Origin: Bradyrhizobium yuanmingense
GTDB taxonomy: Bacteria > Pseudomonadota > Alphaproteobacteria > Rhizobiales > Xanthobacteraceae
Length of the DNA: 64,000 nt
NCBI RefSeq assembly: GCF_029167105.1
Contig: NZ_JARFML010000018.1
Span: 62,001 to 126,000, forward strand
Direction of reading: 5' to 3'
Positions within the stretch are counted from its first letter, which is position 1. Every line of letters starts with the position of its first letter. A program made the position numbers and the translations under genes. The notes beneath the pieces were generated by a model that was given only the letters and a program-made list of their open reading frames with translations, searched no databases and was not told the origin of the DNA. Positions 34,201-43,900 of the stretch are shown piece after piece.

Positions 34201-35433
34201 ATGGGCAACCATCCGATCATCGTGCAGAAATATGGCGGTATCTGCCTTGAAACACCGGCGAAGATTCGCGCGGTTGCGCGCAGTCTCGCCGACCTGCATG
34301 GCCGCGGTCATCGTGTCGTCGCGATCGTCTCCGCCATGGGCACGACCACCGACCAGTTGATCCAGATGGCTCATCAGGTCAGCCCTGCTCCCAACCGCCG
34401 TTAACTCGATATGCTGCTGACGACTGGCGAGCGCATCAGCATGTCCCTGATGAGCATGGCGCTTTCCGATCTCGGCGTCCCTGCGATCAGCTTCACCGGC
34501 AGCCAGGCTGGCGTGATGACCGACGACTCGCATTCCGCCGCACGCATTCTGGATGTTCGGCCGATTCGCGTGCGTGAGGAACTCGACCGCGGGCGCGTTG
34601 TCGTGCTGGCAGGATTTCAAGGCGTGAACCCCGCGACCAGGGAAATTACTACACTCGGCCGCGGCGGCAGCGACACCACGGCGGTCGCGATGGCCGCGGC
34701 GCTGAAGGCCGAACGCTGTGAGATCATCAAAGAGGTCGACGGCATTTGTTCGGCCGATCCGCGCATCGTGAAGGACGCAAAGCCGCTCCGGCAGGTAGAT
34801 TTCGCATCCCTGTCGGAGATGTGCTTCTGGGGTGCGAAGATCTTGCATTTTCGCAGCGTAGAGCTGGCGCAAAGTCAGGATGTGCCACTGGTTCTCAAGC
34901 AGTGGGATGGCGTCGAGCACAGCACACAAGTGATGAAAGGGGTTTTAGGCATGGAAAACGGGAGAGTTCTAGCCGTCAACTCGATAGCTCGCATTGAGCA
35001 TGTGGAAATCGATTCCAGGGATCTCAATCACGGGTTCGAGAAACTCGCGCAGCATCTCAAGCAAAACAGCCTGTCCTGGCCGCAGCTCCTTGCATCACAC
35101 TTCGCTGCGGGAAAAACCAGCATGACCGTGGCTTGCGATACGGAGTGGCTGGATGCCTTGCTGCGCACGTTGGAGGGCGCTACGGATCTGCGCAAGCAGC
35201 GCGAGGCGTCAAGCTCGGTTAGTCTCACCTGCTTCGGCGGCGTTTCATCGGAATTGCCGTTCAGGGCGTTGCAGGTTCTCGAACATCACAGGATTGTCCC
35301 TGACAGGTACGTATTGTCCCCGCATTCGGTCAGTCTTTTTCTCTCTGTGGAGAACCGGGAGGCTGCCGTCAAAGCGTTGCATACGCTTGTTCAGCAAACT
35401 TACGATCTGAGAAGCATTACGAACGCGAGCTGA
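34201..35433 (+). pseudogene. Aspartokinase gene interrupted by an in-frame stop
   Basis: The frame from 34201 gives VQKYGGICLETPAKIRAVA and continues in register across a TAA at 34402-34404 into LDMLLTTGERISMSLM, FTGSQAGVMTDDSHS, TTLGRGGSDTTAVAMAAAL and EVDGICSADPRIV, followed by an ACT-like C-terminal part. In the family this position is usually Glu (RE-x-DMLL), so one G-to-T change makes the stop. The nucleotide loop K-x-GG-T-S is also altered to KYGGIC. Reinitiation at ATG 34411 would lack the N-terminal loop. Starts right after nagA, so cotranscribed. Likely inactive. Confidence 0.8.
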
Positions 35434-35708
35434 CGCGGGAGCCGTTTGCAAAATTGTCGTTTGGGAGTCCTGTAAACAAATTCTGGCAATGCTCAGAAGC
35501 CGCGCCGAGGGTGACGCCGTCCGAGCGCATCATGGGTGTGAGCTGGTGAAGGAAATCGCGGTCACGCCGGTTGAGATCGTCGGAGAAGGCACGACTTGGC
35601 ATGCGAACCTCCTCGATAGCGGCTCGGCGGACTGGCAGCTTGCCGCCAGCGTGCTGAGACAAACCAGGGATGATCTAGAGCCTGCGTTCGATTGGCAAAG
35701 TAGGTCAA

Positions 35709-36713
35709 TCAACGTGGCTCCCCGATTGCTACCTTAAAAACCGTACGCTCGATTTCAATGTCATTTCTACGTAGCGTGTAAGTTGCCGTGTAGGTGCCAG
35801 GCGGCCAGGCGGCGCCCGCCCGCTTCCGTCCAGCCGAAATGAAATATTGGGCTTGGTCTCGCGGCAGCTCCGGTGCGCGATACTCCGCGATGACTTGCCC
35901 CTGAGGCGATCTCAGCTCGATCACTTGCTCGTCCTCCGCCTGCAGTCCGATAGCGCGAACATACGCGACGATGGTCGCAGAGTGAGGGCCAGGCAGAGAT
36001 CGCTTGATTTCTCCTGCCTCGATCTCGTCCATGGTCACCGCTCGATCGGCAAAACCGGCGTTGATGATCTCGGTCGGCCGGTAGCCGGGAGCAGCGCTCC
36101 CGGTTTGCAGCCACAACGAACGACCAACGTTGCATTCGCCTTTGACGCCTCCCTCAGCGAATGGATCTACGACGGCCCGGCTCTGCCTCACCGTGAAATG
36201 GAGATGCGGGAACTCCGTGTTTCCGGAGAGACCCACCAGTCCGAGTGTCTGCCCGGCGCTCACGCTGTCGCCAGGCTTCACTCTGAGACTGCCTTTGGCC
36301 ATGTGGCAGTATTGCGTGCTCCAGCCGTTTCCGTGTTCGACGACTGCGCCGTTGCCACATTCCCTGCCGGCGACTGCGGCTTTTCCTGCGACTTTGACCG
36401 ATACGTCATCCATGCCGTCTCGGGTGTGAGCAACGCGCCCTGAAGCGGCCGCAACGACTGCGACGCCTGTTCTCTGAACGTCCAGATCGGGCAGCCGGAT
36501 GTCGGTGCCGTCGTGACCATCATAGGTTCGGCGCCCGCATCGAAAGTCCAAGGTCTTGTCGGAGGGATCATGGTCAACGTAGTTCTGGATGAAGCACGTC
36601 CTTCCCAAGTCGCAGGCAACCGGCCAAGCAAACAGTTGCGGTTCGGAGCTGGGGGATGCCGTCGCGCAAGTCATGACTGTGCAAAGCGCGAAGGCAAACA
36701 CAAACGTTTTCAT
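35709..36713 (-). CDS. M23 family metallopeptidase (LytM/peptidoglycan endopeptidase-like)
   Basis: 334 residues from Met 36713, with a Sec signal peptide (MKTFVFAFALCTVMTCATA). The M23 zinc site is seen as DGHDGTDIRLPD (His and Asp ligands) and FPHLHFTV (H-x-H), with the catalytic QYCHMAKGSLRV segment and KPGDSVSAGQTLGLVG. A C-terminal beta-rich extension of about 120 residues follows. Exported, it probably cuts peptide cross-links in murein. Nearby MurQ/NagA genes salvage amino sugars, but it is on the other side of the aspartokinase relic. Confidence 0.88.
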   Translation of the reverse strand: MKTFVFAFALCTVMTCATASPSSEPQLFAWPVACDLGRTCFIQNYVDHDPSDKTLDFRCGRRTYDGHDGTDIRLPDLDVQRTGVAVVAAASGRVAHTRDGMDDVSVKVAGKAAVAGRECGNGAVVEHGNGWSTQYCHMAKGSLRVKPGDSVSAGQTLGLVGLSGNTEFPHLHFTVRQSRAVVDPFAEGGVKGECNVGRSLWLQTGSAAPGYRPTEIINAGFADRAVTMDEIEAGEIKRSLPGPHSATIVAYVRAIGLQAEDEQVIELRSPQGQVIAEYRAPELPRDQAQYFISAGRKRAGAAWPPGTYTATYTLRRNDIEIERTVFKVAIGEPR

Positions 36714-36864
36714 CCGGCCTGTCCGTGCTGATGAAGGGGAGCGCGATAAAGCGTACTGCGGAAGCGCAATTTCATGACTGATGTCCCAAGAACTTTGGCG
36801 AATACCACACCGTGAAGCCACCCGAAAGGATGAGGATCAGCCCGCGAACGCAACAATCGACTCC

Positions 36865-37104
36865 TTATCTGCCGAATTTGTGCTGTTTCAGCCAACCCCG
36901 TGTCTCTCGCGCGAGGAACACGCATCCTAAGCAGCCTACAACGATGCACAGCAGATGCAGCCCAAACAAGCCGACGAAGTTGAACGGCTGATCGATAAAC
37001 CTGATCAGCTGATAGTTACTGGGGCCGCCTTTGGCGCGAAAATTCGCCCACAGCATTCCAGCAGGGTACCACTGGCTCAGCTGGTAGAACCCGTGCACTT
37101 CCAT
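36865..37104 (-). CDS. Small hypothetical membrane protein
   Basis: 79 residues from Met 37104 with one clear hydrophobic span (FNFVGLFGLHLLCIVVGCLG) and a basic tail (RETRGWLKQHKFGR). The frame opens at 37191, but its first 29 residues look non-coding; an adjacent frame reads a hydrophobic YSIAYVPRPLVGALVSIV, so an N-terminal frameshift is possible. Family not recognised. Confidence 0.4.
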   Translation of the reverse strand: MEVHGFYQLSQWYPAGMLWANFRAKGGPSNYQLIRFIDQPFNFVGLFGLHLLCIVVGCLGCVFLARETRGWLKQHKFGR

Positions 37105-37336
37105 TCCATGACAATCGATACTAAGGCGCCGACGAGCGGCCTTGGTACGTACGCGATGCTGTAGAATGGGACGATCCCCTGATCTCCTCAAGGCCAGAGA
37201 CAGATTCGGGCAACATCAGCACACCACGCCTGCTCGCTTGGCGAGGATCCGAAGATCAAACGACTTCGAAATTCGGGATATCTCGCCGGCGGCAATGTGG
37301 CGGCATGCCGACCAACGCTGGCGACAGGGGCTTCTA

Positions 37337-38659
37337 TTATTTCTGCCGCAGTGCACGGGCGAGCTGATCTTCCAGCGGCTTGCGCAGGTAGGCGATCGCC
37401 GTCCGCACGCCGTTCTGGATGAATGCTTCAACCGGCATGCCGGGCACCAAAGCCTTGCCGTCGAGCTTGGCGAGTTCGCTCGCGTCAATGCTGATGCGGG
37501 CGACGTAGTAGGCCGCGCCGGACTGCGAGTCTTTGGTCAGATCGGCGGCGATCCGCGTCAGCGTGCCGTCGAGCTCGGGGGTCACGGCGGCGTCGAACGC
37601 GCTGAAGCGGAGCTTGGCGGATTGCCCGAGCTTGAGACGGTCGATCATTTGCGGATCGACCCGGGCCTCGACCACAAGCGAATCCTTCGGCACGATCAGC
37701 ATCAGCTGTTCGCCCGCGGTGATCACGCCACCGACGGTGAAGACCGATTTCTGATGGATCAGACCGTCCTGCGGCGCGCGCAATACCACGCGATCGAGCT
37801 GGTCCATCGCGGCGATGCGGCGTTCGCCGAGATCGGCAAGCTTGGTCTCGACGTCGCGCAGTTCGGTCGCGACTTCACGGCGCTGGTCCTGAACCAGCTG
37901 GATGATCTGCAGTTCGGTCTCGGTGATCCGGCCCTTGGCGCGCGCGATCTCGGCGATCAGCTGGCCTTCCTCGCCGGTCAGGCGGGAGGCCTCGCGCTCG
38001 AGTACGGTGAGGCGCGCATAGGGCACCAGACGCTTGTCGTACAGCTGGCGCACGCCCTCCAGCTCGGTTTCGATCCAGCGGATCTGTGCACGCTTCGACG
38101 CGATCTGCGCCTCCAGGCCGCGGATCTCGTCCGCGATCTGCGCCTTGCGTTCGCGCAACTGCGATTGCTGGCCGCTGATAGCTTCGCGCCGCCGGTCGAA
38201 CAGCGTGGTCTCGCCCTCGATCATCTCCGCGATCGAGGCGATGGCGCGGCGTGCGACGATCTCGCCGGGCAGCACCACCGCGTCGCGGCCGTTCTGCTCG
38301 GACTGCAGCCGGGCACGACGCACCCCGAGCTGGTTGAGCTGGTTTTCGATCAGCGCAAGGTTGGCGCGCGGCAGCGTCTCGTCAAGTCGGACCAGCATGT
38401 CGCCGGCCTGAACCTGATCGCCGTCGTTGACGGAGATTTCGGCGACCACGCCGCCGGTCGGGTGCTGAACCCGGCGGACGTTGCTGTCGACCACCATCTG
38501 CGCCGGCGCGATCACGGCGCTGGCGAGCGGTGCGGTCATTGCCCAAACGCCGGCGGTGGACACAACGATCGCCAGTGTGCCGATCCCCAGCACGGTGGCG
38601 CGGCGGATATCGCGAAACGGATCTTCGCGGCGGGCCTCGGGCCTGCTTGCTTCGGTCAT
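37337..38659 (-). CDS. HlyD-family type I secretion periplasmic adaptor
   Basis: 440-residue membrane-fusion protein bridging the inner-membrane ABC exporter and an outer-membrane TolC-type channel. One N-terminal transmembrane span (about 25-48, VLGIGTLAIVVSTAGVWAM), a lipoyl-like VVAEISVNDGDQVQAGDML half-motif, long coiled coils (about 130-300) and a C-terminal beta barrel with LRAPQDGLIHQK. Met 38659 is chosen from the GAGG upstream. Lies 10 bases after the exporter gene. No TolC homologue is in the window. Confidence 0.92.
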   Translation of the reverse strand: MTEASRPEARREDPFRDIRRATVLGIGTLAIVVSTAGVWAMTAPLASAVIAPAQMVVDSNVRRVQHPTGGVVAEISVNDGDQVQAGDMLVRLDETLPRANLALIENQLNQLGVRRARLQSEQNGRDAVVLPGEIVARRAIASIAEMIEGETTLFDRRREAISGQQSQLRERKAQIADEIRGLEAQIASKRAQIRWIETELEGVRQLYDKRLVPYARLTVLEREASRLTGEEGQLIAEIARAKGRITETELQIIQLVQDQRREVATELRDVETKLADLGERRIAAMDQLDRVVLRAPQDGLIHQKSVFTVGGVITAGEQLMLIVPKDSLVVEARVDPQMIDRLKLGQSAKLRFSAFDAAVTPELDGTLTRIAADLTKDSQSGAAYYVARISIDASELAKLDGKALVPGMPVEAFIQNGVRTAIAYLRKPLEDQLARALRQK

Positions 38660-38669
38660 ATGAAGGTCC

Positions 38670-40445
38670 TCAACTGGCGGCGGCGGCAGGAACCGAGCGC
38701 GCATCAGGCACTGCCTGCAGGGCCGCGCCGCCCTGCGCCGGATGAGCGGCAAGCGATTTTCGTAGCACTTCGTCCTTCGGTCCAAAGGCCTGCACTTGGC
38801 CGGTCGCCAGCGTCAGCACGAGATCGACCGCGGCGAGCGCCGCCGGTCGATGTGCAATGATGACAGCAATGCCGCCGCGAGCCCGGACACGCCGGATGGC
38901 GTCCGTTAGGGCGGCGTCGCCTTCGGCGTCCAGGCTGGCGTTCGGTTCGTCCAGCACCACCATGAACGGATCCTTGTACAGCGCGCGTGCCAAGGCGATC
39001 CGCTGCCGCTGGCCGCCCGACAGGGTGGCGCCGGCTTCGCCGATCCGCATCTCGAACCCCTTCGGCAGCTTCAGGATCATTTCGTAAGCGCCGGCGGCCT
39101 TCGCTGCGGCGATCACCGCCGCCTCGTCGATCTCAGGGTCGAAGCGTGCGATGTTTTCCGCTACCGTTCCGTCGAACAATTCGACGTCCTGCGGCAGATA
39201 ACCGATCATGCCGCCGCGAATTTCTGGCGGCCACTGGTCTAGGGTGGCGCCATCCAGGCGGATCTCGCCGCGTGCGATCGGCCAGATCCCGACCAGCGCC
39301 CGCGCCAGCGTCGATTTGCCGGCAGCTGACGGGCCAATGATGCCGACCGCCTGGCCGGCTTCAAGTAAGAAAGACGCGTTGTGCACGATCGCAGTGGTGC
39401 CTCCGGGGGCGGCGATCGTTACCTGCTCGACCGTGAGCCGATGGACGGCGCGTTCGGGCGCGACGTTGGGGTGTGGGGCGTCGCCGTCGCGCAGGGCGGC
39501 GCGGAGCCGTTGACTGGCCTGTCGCGCGCCGATGAACGGTCGCCAGATGGAGATAGCCAGTTCCACCGGCGCGAGCGCGCGGCTACCCATGATCGACGCG
39601 GCTATCATCACGCCGCCGCTTGCCAACCCCTCGATCACGAGATAGGCGCCAAGGCCTAGCAGCGCCGATTGCAGCATGAAGCGCAGCGTCTTCGACAACG
39701 CGCCGAGCGATCCGGCGATATCGGCGTTGCGCTGCTGGGCCGCTACGAGGTCGTCGTTGGCGCCGCCCATCCGGTGGATCAACCGCTGCTCCATCCCAAG
39801 CGCGGCCACGATTTCGGCGTTGCGCCGGCCGGCTTCGAGCTGCACGCCGCGGATTGCGCCGGCACGCGAGGCGTCCCGGGTCGGGGCCCGCGTGAGCAGT
39901 TCGGTGAGCAGCGCGACCCCGAACAGCAGCACCGCGCCCACGACCAGCGTCCAGCCGAGATAGGGATGCAGCAGAAAGCAGCCAGCGAGATACAGGGGCA
40001 TCCACGGCAAGTCGAACAAGGTCGTTGGGCCGAGCCCGGAAAGGAACGAGCGGACCGAGTCCAGATCATGGGACAATTGCAGGCCCCGATTTGCGCCGCC
40101 GCCACGCAGCGGCCCGCGCAGGATGTTGCAGACGACCGGTTGCCACAGCGCGGCGTGCAGTGCGGATCCGATGCGGGTCAGAATGCGCTGACGCAGCAGG
40201 TCGAACAGCCCTTGCATCGCATACGCCGCCGCCACCGCGATCGACAGCGCAATCAATGTCGGAATGCTGTGCGATGGAATGACCCGGTCGTACACCTGCA
40301 GCATGTAGATCGAGCCGGTGAGCATCAGTAGATTGAGAACTGCAGAGAACAGTCCCACCGTCAAAAAGGCCGTTCTGCAGGACGCGATCGCAGCCGACGT
40401 CAGATCGCCGGGCGCGGGAGTCGACGCGGAGGTTGTTGCTGTCAT
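38670..40445 (-). CDS. Type I secretion ABC transporter, permease/ATPase (PrtD-like)
   Basis: 591 residues from Met 40445: about six membrane spans (residues 25-300) fused to a nucleotide-binding domain. Walker A is GPSAAGKST, signature LSGGQRQRIALARALY, Walker B FMVVLDEPNASLD, H-loop AHRPAAL. The lack of an N-terminal C39-like domain puts it with PrtD/AprD exporters that move RTX proteins. It is divergent from the RTX giant at 40933 and cotranscribed with the adaptor, so that protein is its evident cargo. Confidence 0.93.
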   Translation of the reverse strand: MTATTSASTPAPGDLTSAAIASCRTAFLTVGLFSAVLNLLMLTGSIYMLQVYDRVIPSHSIPTLIALSIAVAAAYAMQGLFDLLRQRILTRIGSALHAALWQPVVCNILRGPLRGGGANRGLQLSHDLDSVRSFLSGLGPTTLFDLPWMPLYLAGCFLLHPYLGWTLVVGAVLLFGVALLTELLTRAPTRDASRAGAIRGVQLEAGRRNAEIVAALGMEQRLIHRMGGANDDLVAAQQRNADIAGSLGALSKTLRFMLQSALLGLGAYLVIEGLASGGVMIAASIMGSRALAPVELAISIWRPFIGARQASQRLRAALRDGDAPHPNVAPERAVHRLTVEQVTIAAPGGTTAIVHNASFLLEAGQAVGIIGPSAAGKSTLARALVGIWPIARGEIRLDGATLDQWPPEIRGGMIGYLPQDVELFDGTVAENIARFDPEIDEAAVIAAAKAAGAYEMILKLPKGFEMRIGEAGATLSGGQRQRIALARALYKDPFMVVLDEPNASLDAEGDAALTDAIRRVRARGGIAVIIAHRPAALAAVDLVLTLATGQVQAFGPKDEVLRKSLAAHPAQGGAALQAVPDARSVPAAAAS

Positions 40446-40932
40446 GGTACTCAGTTCAAAACGACGTCGGACCGTCACGGTCGGATGTGGTCGGCGTTCG
40501 TTAACGAGGTTCGACGTCAGGCACATGACAATGCGGCCCGTGCACGAAACGCGGCCCGGCAGCGACTAGGCCACGATACCTGCAGCGGAACGCCGACTTT
40601 TTCAGAGGTTCTGCCGCGCAGGCCGACAATTGGCGCGTCGCCGCTCGCGGCGGGCCGATCCAGCTGTGATGCGAAGACTCGTTGGCGGTTGCTGCCGGCC
40701 GAGAGATTGAGCGCGTCGCTGCTCCAATAAGAGTCGTTGCTTCGCTCGGTCTTCACCTCTCGGGTCATGACTTCACCGGTCCGTTAAGAAGCAGTCACTG
40801 ATCTGTTGTCGTCGGCGTTCTATCAAAGCGCATTAACGATCCGTTAACCATCGGCCGTCTGGACCGTGCCCTTACGCATGCCGTGAGGCGGCGATTCGCG
40901 ACGTCTTCTCTCAAGCGCTGGAGTGGCGATAC
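40446..40932. promoter_or_regulatory. Divergent control region of the secretion locus with repeated CGTTAA boxes
   Basis: Contains CGTTAACG within the palindrome TCGTTAACGA (40498-40507), CGTTAA (40782-40787) and the inverted pair TTAACG-ATC-CGTTAA (40833-40847). Such T/A-rich hexamers should be rare in this GC-rich DNA, and they sit upstream of both divergent genes, so a shared regulator is plausible. No definite -35/-10 boxes were found. Confidence 0.45.
40517..40768 (-). CDS. Hypothetical small protein upstream of the exporter
   Basis: 83-codon frame on the exporter strand starting MTREVKTERSNDSYWSSD, with a GGTGAAG ribosome-site-like sequence 3 bases before ATG and ending 71 bases before the exporter start. 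Basic and Ser/Ala/Arg-rich with no recognised domain. Its overlap with the presumed control region and its length make a chance frame quite possible. Confidence 0.25.
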   Translation of the reverse strand: MTREVKTERSNDSYWSSDALNLSAGSNRQRVFASQLDRPAASGDAPIVGLRGRTSEKVGVPLQVSWPSRCRAAFRARAALSCA

Positions 40933-43900
40933 ATGTCGACGACCCCTCATGTCCTGGCGAACGGCGATTTCCTGCAGGATTGGTCCAATACCGGCCTCAT
41001 CACGACCAACGATGACTGGTCGGGGGTCGCATCGATCGTCGGCTATCTCGGCAATGATATCGTTTCGGCCACAGGTGTGGACGCGCGTACGGCTACCGGA
41101 TCGTCGTCAGGAGATGTGGATGTCGTCGCCAACCAGAGCAACACCGCCATCACCAACGGCGGTGTGGCCGAGTTCCGGATCGCCAACCCGACGGTGGCGC
41201 TGAACGGCTCAAACAGTGCGGATGCCCCCAGCCTCGTGATTCATCTCGATGCCACCGGCCGCAAGGATGTGCGGCTGAGCTTCAACGCCCGCGATCTCGA
41301 CGCCGGCACGGACGACGCCGCGCAGCAGATCAACGTGCAGTACCGGCTCGGTTCGAGCGGGTCGTGGACCAATGTTCCCGGCGGTTACGCCGCTGACGTC
41401 ACCACTGGCGGTTCCGCGACCCAGGTGACGCCGTTCGATCTGCTGCTCCCCGACGCCGTCAATGGTCGCAACGACCTCCAGGTTCGCATTCTCACCACCA
41501 ATGCCACAGGCAATGACGAGTGGGTCGGTATCGACGACGTCCGCGTCACCAGTGCGTCCGAATCGTCGGCCGAAACGCAGCTTGTCGCCTTCGCGCCGGA
41601 TTCGCTCACGGTGGCGCATGACGAAGTCGACAGCGGTCCAACCGTCTTCCAGTTCACCGTCGAGCGTAGCGGCGGCACCACGGGCGACGTCGCGTTCTCG
41701 GGAACGATCGCTTCGGCGCAGACCGATGCGGCCGACTATGTCGGCGGCGAACCGGTCAGCTTCAGCGGCACCATCGCCGCGGGAGAGACCTCCGCGGTCG
41801 TGACCGTCACCGTCGCCGGCGACACCGACAATGAGGTGAACGAGAGCTTCACGCTGACGCTGCAGGACGTTTCCAATTCGGCGGCCGTGAACACCACGAT
41901 CGGCAGCGCCGCGACGGCGACCGGCACCATCGTCAACGACGACCTCGGCATCACCAAGATCAGCGCGATTCAGGGCAGCGGAGCCAGCAGCGCGATGGTC
42001 GGCCAGATTGTGACCGTCGAAGCCATCGTGGTTGGCGACTTCCAGAACGGCGACGGCGACGCCGGCCGCAATCTCAACGGCTTCTATCTCCAGGAGGAGA
42101 CCACCGATTCCGACGGCAACGTGCAGACCTCCGAGGCGATCTTCGTGTACGGCGGCGCCATCGATGTCCAGATCGGCGACCGGGTCCGCGTCACCGGCTC
42201 GATCAGCGAACATTTCGGCCTGACCGAGCTCACGGCCAGCAGCATTTCGGTCGTTCAGGCCGGCGCGGTGGCCGACATCGACACGATGGCGATGCAGATC
42301 GACCTGCCGTCGATGGGCACCACGCTGAGCCAGGACGGCGACTACCAGCCCGATCTTGAAGCCTATGAAGGCATGCTGGTCACGGTTGCGGAGACCCTGA
42401 CCGTCACCGAGCAATTCAATCTCGACCGGTTCAACGAGATCAAGCTTGTGGCGGGCGAGCGGCCCGAACAGTTCACGCAGGAGAACGCGCCGGACGCTGC
42501 CGCCTACCAGGCGTATCTGGCCGAACTCGGTGCTCGCACCATCACCTATGACGATGGCCTGAACGTCCAGAACGCTGCGATCGACAACCTCGACGGCTTC
42601 GATCCGAACGACAACCCGTCCGCAACGCCGAACTACGGCACCGTCGACGCCGTCCGGATGGGTGACACCATCACCGGGCTGACCGGCGTGCTCGACTATC
42701 AATGGGCCGGAAACTCCGCTTCGGGGGCGACCTGGCGGATCCGCTCGGTCGAGGACGGCGCCAATACCTTCGAAGCCGGGGACAATCCGCGCACCGATGC
42801 GCCGGAAGACGTCGGCGGCCGCCTGAAGGTGGCGAGCTTCAACGTGCTGAACTATTTCACCACGCTCGACAATGGCGGCACCACCGCGATCGGCCAAGCG
42901 CCGCGCGGCGCCGACAACGCCGCTGAGTTCGCACGTCAGACCGAGAAGCTGGTCGCGACGATCCTCGACATGGACGTCGACGTGCTGGCGCTGACCGAGC
43001 TGGAGAACGACTTCTCCGCTGCGTCGTCCGGCAACGCGATCAAGTATCTGGTCGATCAGCTTAATGCCGTGGCTGGGGCTGGTACCTATGCCTGGGTTGA
43101 TCCTGGCCAGCAGTTCGTCGGCGGCGACGCCATCGCGGTCGGGTTCATCTACGACACCACCGCGGTGAAGGTCGCCGACGGTACGACCATCGCGACCCTC
43201 AACGACGCCGACCTGCTCGGCCTCGGCCTCGGCGGCCTGCTCGGGCAGAGCACGGTCGGCGCGGTCTTCGACGGCGAGAACACCAGCCGCAATGCGCTGG
43301 CGGTGACCTTCGAGGAGCTTGCGACCGGCGAAACCTTCACGGCGATCGCCAACCATCTCAAGTCCAAGAGCGGCATCGGCTCCGGGGCCGATTCCGATCA
43401 GGGCGACGGCCAGGGCAACTGGCAGAACCAGCGCGAGCTCGCCGCCACCGCGCTGACCGCCTGGGCAGCGACCGATCCGACCGGCTCGGGCGATCCGGAC
43501 GTCATGCTGCTCGGCGACTTCAACGGCTACGCCAAGGAGCAGTCGACCGCGATCATTACGAGCGCTGGCTATGAGTATTTGCAGGTCCGCGAGGACGACG
43601 CTTATTCCTATGTGTTCGACGGCCAGACCGGCACGCTCGACTATGCTTTCGCCAATGCCAGCCTCGGCGAGCAGGTGTCCGGCCTGACCACTTGGCACAT
43701 CAATGCCGACGAGGCTGACGCGCTCGATTACAACACCGACTTCGGCCGCGACACCTCGATCTTCGACGGCGGCGCCCCGATCCGGGTATCCGACCATGAT
43801 CCGGTGATCGTCGGCCTCGATCTCGGAGAGCAGGAGCCGACCCCGGCTTACACGCTGCAAATCCTGCATGCATCGGACTTCGAGGCGGGCCTGAACGCAG

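Noticed and set aside
33160..34929. A 589-codon - strand frame across nagA and the aspartokinase
   Set aside because: Shadow of two genes with clear motifs on the + strand; the translated product has no family character.
35434..35708. Possible small genes on either strand between the aspartokinase relic and the M23 peptidase
   Set aside because: Both candidate frames (35489-35737 on +, 35417-35662 on -) lack recognisable domains and convincing ribosome sites, and each overlaps a neighbouring gene end.
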